Shown piece after piece: positions 35,001-40,355 of a DNA stretch of 64,000 nucleotides. The notes beneath the pieces are model-generated. The model was not told the DNA's origin. It made no database searches and saw nothing but the letters and a program-made list of their open reading frames with translations. Source of the DNA: Acidobacteriaceae bacterium (GTDB lineage: Bacteria > Acidobacteriota > Terriglobia > Terriglobales > Acidobacteriaceae); contig CAHJWN010000003.1 of assembly GCA_903642265.1 (NCBI GenBank), forward strand, positions 46,621-110,620, given 5' to 3'. The position numbers were made by a program, and so were the translations under genes. Each line of letters begins with the position of its first letter. Position 1 is the first letter of the stretch.

Positions 35001-35915
35001 ACCGAGCGAAGCGCCATAGGTGTGCTGCAGCACCTTTGCCGCAATGTTTGGCTCTCCCGAGCTTAGTTGGGCCTGCTTGATGAACCAATTGTTTGAGGCG
35101 GTGGCGGGGTCACGATAGTACTCATACGCGCTTCCATGGATGGTGTTTGTGCCGCTGCGCGTGACCAGCGAGACCTGTGCCCCGGAGGAACGGCCTGCAT
35201 CCGCGTTTGCGTTTGTGGTGGTTACGCGAAATTCTTCAACCGAATCGCGTGTTGAACGCAGGGCTCCGTTGAACGCGTAGCCGAAGACCTGATCATTGTT
35301 GTCCACACCGTCAAGGGTGATGTTTGATTGGTCCTGGCGTGCGCCATTGACGATCCCTGTGCGGCTATCCGTGTTCAAGCCGCCGGTCTGCGCGCCGCTG
35401 TCCAATGCCAACACGCCGGGCTGTAACGAAAGCAGGTACGTGATGTTATTGGCAAGGTAGGGCAGGTTCTGCACCTGGGTGCTGTTGAACGCCTTCCCCA
35501 GGGTCCCGTCAGAGGTGTTCAGGTCTGCGAGGTTGGTTTCTACGTTGATGATGTCGCTGGTACCGGCCGTGAGTTTGAAGTTCAGCTTCAAGGGTGTGGA
35601 GACGAGCAGTTCCACCTGCTCATCCTGCTCTGAGAACCCTGGCGCGCTTACCTTCACGAGGTAAGTTCCTGGCTGAATCTGCTCGAAGGAGAATTCGCCT
35701 TTCGTCTTCGACTGGGTGACCTGGTTGGTCCCTGTCGCTTTATTCAGGAGGGTAACACTTGCGTTGGCCAGGTTAGCGCCGGTTGCGTCTGTCACGGTTC
35801 CCGAGAAGGTCGTGGTGTTCGTCTGGGCCAGGAGCGCTGATGAGAGGAGACCAGGGGCGAAGACGACCAAGGCGAGAAGAAGAGCGCTGCTATAACGCAA
35901 AAGACGAGTCATCAT
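32082..35915 (-). CDS. Oar-like TonB-dependent outer-membrane receptor
   Basis: A 1277-residue receptor starting at the first of two adjacent ATGs (35915) with GGAGG seven bases upstream; the longer frame to 36032 lacks these features. Signal peptide MMTRLLRYSSALLLALVVFA ending near LLAQ, then a carboxypeptidase-regulatory-like domain (TFSGTVTDATGANLANASVT), a plug (NITLDGVDNNDQVFGYAFNG; SSGAQVSLVTRSGTNTIHGS) and a barrel ending QFSGKFIF with the terminal Phe expected for BAM-dependent insertion. The ligand is unknown. It is transcribed towards the MBL hydrolase and divergently from the LysR gene, so that regulator may control it. Confidence 0.92.
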   Translation of the reverse strand: MMTRLLRYSSALLLALVVFAPGLLSSALLAQTNTTTFSGTVTDATGANLANASVTLLNKATGTNQVTQSKTKGEFSFEQIQPGTYLVKVSAPGFSEQDEQVELLVSTPLKLNFKLTAGTSDIINVETNLADLNTSDGTLGKAFNSTQVQNLPYLANNITYLLSLQPGVLALDSGAQTGGLNTDSRTGIVNGARQDQSNITLDGVDNNDQVFGYAFNGALRSTRDSVEEFRVTTTNANADAGRSSGAQVSLVTRSGTNTIHGSAYEYYRDPATASNNWFIKQAQLSSGEPNIAAKVLQHTYGASLGLPIRKDKLFFFGAYEGFKQASDIPVGRTVPSAFGGGGLITGNVQYTACPTAAQCANGTVTKTLTPADIASMNGVPKDGNCTLPGVTCYAPATNTAAVAYFNTFPISNAPGGGDGLNTGNYNFVSPAPLHQITNIARLDYTINSHQSVFVRANLQSDNQETALEFPGLPAASSVFGNSKGIAAGHIWTINDRLTNNARYGLTRVGSASRGTGSEPYTNFGAFDTITATSTSSLYNVMTNNFSDDLTYVRGRHTLQAGANIYLISNAQYFDAPLLSYANVSPDLLASAAIANQGGKAGGSLDPAQFTCPDCGTVSGDFSNFYNNAIIANVGAIETAQTGTEFQVKGNSLVPLATGGVPTHTFKNVEQEYYLQDQWKVNSRLTLTAGLRYVYLGVPYEKDGQQIAPTIPLDTFLQNRASAAAAGTAYTTDISFRSAGSVNNQPNFWTAQKENFAPRVAFAYSTADNRTSFHGGFALAYDHFGAGVIDSYQSNSSSLLSLSKTNKDTYTLLDSNPRFTGYHDVPAVEGATGTLTLPFTPEESAFTFDYSINDKQKTPYAETFNLTIQHEFAHNFAFTASYVGRLGRHLLQNLDVAMPTNLYDPGSAQSYYQAAQGYDRMIDAGVDASVVPESGFFQNVFPNVTFDVPMTATTAAKHYTGAQAYYAQLQGNRGNETGPLFNADTDPTASSGGQSFRFFYPQTSSVYAQSTTGSSNYHALQLSVRQAMRSGLEYDVNYTYSKSFDEGSDPERSSNGSPVVNTFLPHQLYGLSDFDVRHNLTANYTAPFPIGRGQRFFNNSKFVDSIFGGFQLNGVVHYSTGFPFSANAGENWGTNFAFDSYMVATAPIPTGGHHYDSNTQTESALKGISSAQAHANLRFAYVGESGQRNNFRSDGYLSLDDGLSKSFHIFHESEIRLSAEVFNVLNTNRFSNPQTDGTSSNFGIYQNSANQPGQGSQPGTTSLLLQPRQMQFSGKFIF

Positions 35916-36419
35916 GAAGATCCTCCAGGAAGAGAAACATTGGAAACAGATGGAGCTGTGTCTTGGCACTCGTGGACGAACTACGGATCGATGGTGGTGA
36001 TATTGGCCAGAAGAGGATTGGTGAATGCCCAATCAACTCTTTTCAGTCCTGCTGGACGAACTCAGACGGTATGCGTCGTGGCAAACGTTGAGCAGGCAAT
36101 CTTGAAGCGAACCCGATATTGCCAAATGATCTCGGCAAGTTGAGATTCACGGCAGAATCAAACATTTCAGGTGTTCTAGACGGTGACCTGATTATGCGGA
36201 GATGCTGTCGAGAAATCAATAAGTCATTCTCGATCGCTTATTCTGCATATAGACAAAGCGCATGGAGCAACGCGCAACCGCGATGAGATGCATAAAATCC
36301 GGCTATACCGCACATAGTCGAGTTAGAACGCTTCGACCTCCAACCGTAGACGTCCGCCTGTGCAGGCGTTGGTCGAAGTTCAGGTTCAATCGCGGCGTTC
36401 GAACTCACAAAGGATGCAC
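35916..36419. other. Divergent promoter region between Oar receptor and LysR regulator
   Basis: About 500 bases without a convincing gene; short frames here lack family resemblance. A GATTGG-TGAATGC-CCAATC hairpin lies near 36018-36036, AT-rich stretches follow near 36220-36300, and a nested hairpin covers 36331-36378 just ahead of the LysR start. It probably holds promoters for both genes and LysR binding sites, but no consensus can be asserted. Confidence 0.55.
36331..36378. promoter_or_regulatory. Nested hairpin in lysR leader
   Basis: CTTCGACC (36331-36338) pairs perfectly with GGTCGAAG (36371-36378), and an inner hairpin CGCCTG-TG-CAGGCG spans 36355-36368. It lies 41 bases before the GTG start at 36420 on the plus strand, so it could form in the mRNA leader, or serve as a palindromic binding site for the regulator itself. 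Confidence 0.4.
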
Positions 36420-37298
36420 GTGAACTTTGATTGGCTTAACACCTTTTTGGAAGTAACACGTCAGAAGAGCTTCTCGCGGGCGGCAGAAAAGCTGCATGTT
36501 ACGCAGCCTTCTGTCTCGGCACAGATCCGGGCGCTGGAGTCGTACGTGGGGCACAGACTGCTTGACCGAGGTGGCGGGAAGGTAACGCTGACCGGTGCAG
36601 GTAAGCTCTTCCAGCCATTCGCCGATCAGTCGCTGCTGCAGTTGAAGGAAATGCGGCTGACCCTTGCGGACATGGAGCGGATGCCGCGCGGCAGTCTTAC
36701 GGTGAGCGCGAACGATTCTACGGCACTGTATGTACTTCCACTGCTGATCAGTAAGTTCAAAAAGCAGTTCCCCAAGGTCGCTCTGAACATCGTTCGAGCA
36801 GAGCGATCAAAGACGCTGGAGCTTGTGCTTAATCGCGAGGTGGAATTCGGAATTGTGTCACTGCCCGTACGCGATCCACGACTTCGGGTTGAACTGATCC
36901 ACGAGGACAGGCTGGTGCTGGTGGTTCCGGCCGGGCATCCGATTACTGAAGTCAAAGCGCCGTCACTCTCGGACGCGGCGAAGTACGAGTTCCTGGTGCC
37001 GAAAGAGGGCCGCAGGCGCGAGTTGATCGACCATTTGTTCATCCAGAACAAGACAGCTCGTCGGATCGCAATGGAGTTGGACTCGAGTGAGTTGCTGAAA
37101 CGACTGATCGTCGCGGGCCTTGGCATCAGTTTCATGCCGCACATCAACGTTCTGGATGAGGTGAAGCAGGGATTACTGCAGACGGTCGATATCGAGGGCG
37201 TCGATATCCCAAGGAACCTCGCCCTGATCTCTCCGCTGGACAGCACTTTGACACGCGCCGGAACGGCATTTTTCAAATCCGCGACGGGCAGCCGGTAA
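36420..37298 (+). CDS. LysR-family transcriptional regulator
   Basis: A 292-residue LysR-type regulator. The GTG at 36420 (read as MNFDWLNTFLEVTRQKSFSR) has AAAGG six bases upstream; ATG 36414 is two codons earlier but has no spacer. The N-terminal winged helix contains AAEKLHVTQPSVSAQIRALE; residues about 90-290 are the two-lobed effector domain (GSLTVSANDSTALYVLPLLI, FGIVSLPVRDPRLRVELIHE, LVLVVPAGHPI, GLGISFMPHINVLDEVKQG). Effector-binding Ser/Thr positions are present, but the ligand is unknown. It is divergent from the Oar-like receptor, the usual arrangement for a LysR target. Confidence 0.92.
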   Translation: MNFDWLNTFLEVTRQKSFSRAAEKLHVTQPSVSAQIRALESYVGHRLLDRGGGKVTLTGAGKLFQPFADQSLLQLKEMRLTLADMERMPRGSLTVSANDSTALYVLPLLISKFKKQFPKVALNIVRAERSKTLELVLNREVEFGIVSLPVRDPRLRVELIHEDRLVLVVPAGHPITEVKAPSLSDAAKYEFLVPKEGRRRELIDHLFIQNKTARRIAMELDSSELLKRLIVAGLGISFMPHINVLDEVKQGLLQTVDIEGVDIPRNLALISPLDSTLTRAGTAFFKSATGSR

Positions 37299-37504
37299 AA
37301 AGCCAGCTAATCGATGGGTTACTGCTCTTCTCGCCTAAGACACGCAAGAAGAGCAGCGGAACGGCGCGGGTCAGCCACATAGCAGCCAGCATCCGGCGTT
37401 CCATTCTGTCTCTGCAATGCTCCTCACGCCACAGTACCCAATGGGTAAAGGACATAGATGCATCGTCTCGTAAAGGGTAGGTCGGGCGACAGATGATGGC
37501 CGGT

Positions 37505-37527
37505 CTTGTTGCGTTTACGCGACAGAC
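37505..37527. promoter_or_regulatory. 23-bp palindromic repeat, copy A (candidate operator)
   Basis: Core GTTGCGTTTACGCGAC has dyad symmetry and is flanked by CTT and AGAC. It matches copy B at 37608 in 20 of 23 positions in the same orientation, 103 bases apart. Likely bound by a dimeric regulator, possibly the adjacent XRE protein. Confidence 0.5.
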
Positions 37528-37607
37528 TTCGGCCGCCGAGCTCAAAACATGAGTGAAAGTGTCGTTATGAGATTCGCGGACATGACACATTCCGCGGCTC
37601 CGGCGGC

Positions 37608-37630
37608 CTTGTTGCTTATACGCAACAGAC
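37608..37630. promoter_or_regulatory. 23-bp palindromic repeat, copy B (candidate operator)
   Basis: Core GTTGCTTATACGCAAC has perfect five-base arms GTTGC / GCAAC and the same flanks as copy A. It lies 111 bases before the XRE start codon, a plausible autoregulatory position. Confidence 0.55.
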
Positions 37631-37741
37631 AAAGGGCCTACTGTAGCATTAGAGATACAACAAACATCTAGCGCATAAGAAACTCTGGAGCTTATCCTGC
37701 GTCCGTCGACTTTTTCTCCGCCGAGCAACAGGGACAAATCC

Positions 37742-38470
37742 ATGGAAGGTATTGGTGGCAAGCTCAGGGCGACGCGACTTGCCTGGAAGCTGACGTTGCG
37801 GGAAGTAGAGCAACGCACGCTCCGGCTTGCGCAGCAATGGGGCAATCCGGCGTATCGGATTTCGGCAAGCTGGCTGGATCGCGTGGAACGCGAAGATCGC
37901 GGCCTTTCGGCAACAAAGCTGATCGTCCTGGCTAACGTCTACAGCTTGACTGCGGAACAGATGCTTGGGCTCTGTCCACCGACTGGAGCAACACCCGTTT
38001 CAGCGGATGAGGTGTCAGTTCCAAATGCGACGCTGCTGGCGGAAGGACCGCTGGACGCGTACGCAAAGATCTGGCTGCCTGAGACGTTGGTGACCGAGGC
38101 TCCGCCAGAGACTACGGCGCTGCTTGCTCCCGAACCAGGACTGCCGAATTATTATCGCCGCGGCATTGTTGGACGACAGGACCGCACCCTGGAGCCGATG
38201 ATTCGCGCTGGATCAATTGTGCTGATTGATACGCAGAAACGGACGATTGCGGGGCGGCGCGAATGGAACCACGAGTTCGACCGGCCGATCTATTTTTTGC
38301 TGACGCGGGAGGGATACATCTGCGGATTCTGTGAGCTTGACCGGGATACGGACTGGCTGACTGTGATTCCGCACGCGCTCTCATTTGAATCGAACCGGAG
38401 GTGGCGGTTCAAGAAAGAGATTGAGGTTGTGGGAACGGTGGTGGCTGTGGTGGTCCGTCGTACTGGCTAG
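37742..38470 (+). CDS. XRE-family regulator with S24-like C-terminal domain lacking catalytic Ser
   Basis: A 242-residue cytoplasmic regulator. The N-terminal about 75 residues look like an XRE/Cro helix-turn-helix, with an insertion in the recognition part (LREVEQRTLRLAQQWGNPAY, RISASWLDRVEREDRGLSAT, KLIVLANVYSLTAEQMLGL). The C-terminal half resembles the LexA/CI S24 fold: RTLEPMIRAGSIVLIDTQKR matches GDSMEPTIRDGDLVLVD. The nucleophile position of GxSM is Thr in DRTL, so autocleavage is unlikely and the domain may serve for dimerisation or ligand sensing. Two palindromic repeats and a third dyad lie in its upstream region. It is convergent with the 38492 gene, 21 bases away with no terminator seen. 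Confidence 0.8.
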   Translation: MEGIGGKLRATRLAWKLTLREVEQRTLRLAQQWGNPAYRISASWLDRVEREDRGLSATKLIVLANVYSLTAEQMLGLCPPTGATPVSADEVSVPNATLLAEGPLDAYAKIWLPETLVTEAPPETTALLAPEPGLPNYYRRGIVGRQDRTLEPMIRAGSIVLIDTQKRTIAGRREWNHEFDRPIYFLLTREGYICGFCELDRDTDWLTVIPHALSFESNRRWRFKKEIEVVGTVVAVVVRRTG

Positions 38471-38491
38471 GCTTGTAGCGGCGGCTATTTG

Positions 38492-39028
38492 TCAGATAGC
38501 GCGCTGTAATTCGGCGAATTCGGGGAGCTCCACGCCTTCGTAGAGCACGAGCAGGCTGCGCGTCATCAGGTAATAGGTCGCAACGGCGCGCTGCGCGTAC
38601 ATCGGGAACTGCTCCTTGAGGTGACCGGTTTGGGAAGCACCGCGCAGACGGCTGATGTGCCACTTGATTTCGCGAGCGTTCAGGCGAAGGCCTTCCGCGA
38701 GTTCCAGGGCTTCGGGGTACCACCGCTGCACGTAAGCGGCAAGGTCGACCAGCACATCGCAATTTTGCTCGAGCGCGTCGAGGCCGCTCATGCCACCTAT
38801 CAGCTCGAAGATTGAATCCGGATCGAGGGCATTCTGTGCGTCATTCTCCTCGAGCAGGTCAAGGGCGACGGCGGCGAACTTGTCACGATCGATCTGACGG
38901 AGTCTGCGCAGCAAGAGGGCCCATCCATTTCTAGACGCTCGACGCGCCCGCCAGATGTAGACTGCGGCGATGCAAACGAGGCCGATCACAAAGAACATTA
39001 CTGCAAGTAAGAAGGCGTCCTGTCTCAT
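38492..39028 (-). CDS. Single-helix membrane-anchored hypothetical protein
   Basis: A 178-residue protein of no recognised family. N-terminal helix DAFLLAVMFFVIGLVCIAAV is followed by basic WRARRASR, so the 145-residue remainder should be cytoplasmic. That part is predicted largely helical with Leu-rich segments (RRLRQIDRDKFAAVALDLLE, LVDLAAYVQRWYPEALELAE) and ends AELQRAI. GGGGAG lies seven bases before ATG 39028, and the start overlaps the stop of the upstream membrane-protein gene by four bases (ATGA), so the two are co-translated. No function is proposed; it looks like a lineage-specific membrane-complex component. Confidence 0.7.
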   Translation of the reverse strand: MRQDAFLLAVMFFVIGLVCIAAVYIWRARRASRNGWALLLRRLRQIDRDKFAAVALDLLEENDAQNALDPDSIFELIGGMSGLDALEQNCDVLVDLAAYVQRWYPEALELAEGLRLNAREIKWHISRLRGASQTGHLKEQFPMYAQRAVATYYLMTRSLLVLYEGVELPEFAELQRAI

Positions 39029-39810
39029 GATGTACTCCCCTGGGTGCGGAGGCTCTCGAGCATCAGGGCAGCTTTTCGCTGCAAAACGCGTAGATCTTCA
39101 TGCAGTCGTGCCGGCAGTTTGCGAGCTGCAGGTTCTTTTTGGAACAGCGTTACAGTCCAGTAAGACACACATGCGAGGTATAGAACGATTTGGAACTGCG
39201 ACAGCGATTTGTAGAAGTCGTTGCCTCGTGACGATCCGAAGTAACTGTGACCAGCATCTGTCAGGATGCCGAAGGCGGAGTAAACGCCAAAACCTTGTGC
39301 AAGTCGCGCGACGTGGGTACGCCACGGCAGACCAAGTGTTACAGACAGTCCGATCATCGCGACGAGAAGCTCGCTCATGACGACTGATGAGAAAAACTCT
39401 CCCCGAAGCAGAATTGCAAGCCGAAGCTTATGGGTTGGCGGAGTAGCAAGCCAGGTAAGTGCCAGTGCCACAAGAACGCTTACGCCGATCAAGGCTGAAA
39501 AGCTGCGTCTTACATCCGGAGCCCATGCCCCAAGAGGCTGAAAGACGTGAGTCGAAAGCTCATAAGCGACTGCGAGTTGAAGAACGACATCTACAAACGC
39601 CAAAATCCAGTAGGTATAGAAGTAATTCTCAGAGGAGCCGAAACGCAACGTGAAGTAGAGCACCACTGTTCTAAGGACGTTAGCCGAAATGAGCGTCGTG
39701 AACCACGGAAACGTTGCAGCTCGCTGCCGCAAGAAAAGAACGGTGAGCAGTACACAATGTCCGGCGAGACATAGCGCCCAGAGGAGACGATCGAGACCGG
39801 TCAAGTTCAC
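39025..39810 (-). CDS. Polytopic membrane hypothetical protein
   Basis: A 261-residue integral membrane protein with about six or seven helices (LLWALCLAGHCVLLTVLFLR, FTTLISANVLRTVVLYFTL, FYTYWILAFVDVVLQLAVAY, FSALIGVSVLVALALTWLA, and a late IVLYLACVSYWTVTLF). The GTG at 39810 is chosen because an ideal AGGAGG (39817-39822) sits six bases upstream; the frame is open to 39834 but without a site. The C-terminal 45 residues are charged and probably cytoplasmic. The overall pattern resembles small acidobacterial membrane proteins of unknown role. Downstream it overlaps the single-helix protein by four bases; upstream lies a tiny secreted peptide gene. Confidence 0.72.
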   Translation of the reverse strand: MNLTGLDRLLWALCLAGHCVLLTVLFLRQRAATFPWFTTLISANVLRTVVLYFTLRFGSSENYFYTYWILAFVDVVLQLAVAYELSTHVFQPLGAWAPDVRRSFSALIGVSVLVALALTWLATPPTHKLRLAILLRGEFFSSVVMSELLVAMIGLSVTLGLPWRTHVARLAQGFGVYSAFGILTDAGHSYFGSSRGNDFYKSLSQFQIVLYLACVSYWTVTLFQKEPAARKLPARLHEDLRVLQRKAALMLESLRTQGSTS

Positions 39811-39848
39811 CTTCGTCCTCCTATGGGCGTACACGATAGTCTACGACA

Positions 39849-40031
39849 CTAAAGGATGATGAGCGAAGGAAGAATGATGAATACGGGAACGGCTTCGCCG
39901 GTGGGCTGAGGATCGCCGCCCGTGACGACGTGGGGGGGTGGAACCGGCTGTGCAAGCATCCTGGTTGAGGGAACAATAAAGGCTGCAAGTGCCAGGGCGA
40001 GTACGGCGAAACGGGCGATGGTCTTCGACAC
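39849..40031 (-). CDS. Small secreted peptide, 60 residues
   Basis: Starts at GTG 40031 with AAGGAG eight bases upstream. The N-terminus is a good signal peptide (MSKTIARFAVLALALAAFIV, cleavage near MLAQ), leaving about 32 residues, Pro/Val-rich with PVPPPHVV and GGDPQPTGEAVP, ending in a very hydrophobic VFIILPSLIIL. It lies 38 bases upstream of the two membrane-protein genes on the same strand and is probably their first cistron. No family was recognised. It may be a secreted or membrane-associated micropeptide; the strong ribosome binding site and signal sequence support real expression. Confidence 0.65.
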   Translation of the reverse strand: MSKTIARFAVLALALAAFIVPSTRMLAQPVPPPHVVTGGDPQPTGEAVPVFIILPSLIIL

Positions 40032-40355
40032 GGAAAAGTCTCCTTGAGCGCGATGTGCGCTGAGCGAAGATTAGGCAGCAACGAGGATTTTTCTTCCACG
40101 TTTCGCAAGACTTTGCTTATCCGGGATCGGGTGTGAGAAGTAGGTCTAAATGCCCGTCATTAGAGCAGGTATGTCGCTCAGGCTGAAGCACAGGAACCCG
40201 CTGATGATTGCCGATAGGCAACAGCGGTGGCATTTAGCCTCTTCTCCCGACACAGTTGGAGCGTGCGGGAGTTCAGGTGCGGCTCCACGAGTCTGCGCCT
40301 GCTGGAGCCTTTGCTTAGCAAAGGTGCGATACTTGCCGGTAAGCAGCAGCCATCA
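40032..40355. other. Divergent intergenic region
   Basis: 324 bases between the small peptide gene and the FAD/Fe-S dehydrogenase gene. The dehydrogenase frame is open back to a GTG at 40227, so part may be coding if that start is used. The region should contain both divergent promoters. No clear hairpin, operator or other element was seen. Confidence 0.5.

Larger units (their letters stand above)
37299..37741. other. Upstream regulatory region of the XRE gene
   Basis: 443 bases with no convincing gene; a minus-strand frame that crosses into the XRE gene is rejected. It contains two copies of a 23-base palindromic element (37505-37527 and 37608-37630) and a CGCGGA/TCCGCG inverted repeat at 37575-37596, i.e. 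a dense set of candidate operators. Confidence 0.6.

Noticed and set aside
35940..36143. 67-codon plus-strand frame in the Oar-LysR gap
   Set aside because: No recognisable features and it occupies the likely promoter of the Oar receptor gene.
37273..37845. 190-codon minus-strand frame upstream of and into the XRE gene
   Set aside because: Cys/Ser/Arg-rich composition, no family resemblance, overlaps the well-supported XRE gene and both palindromic repeats.
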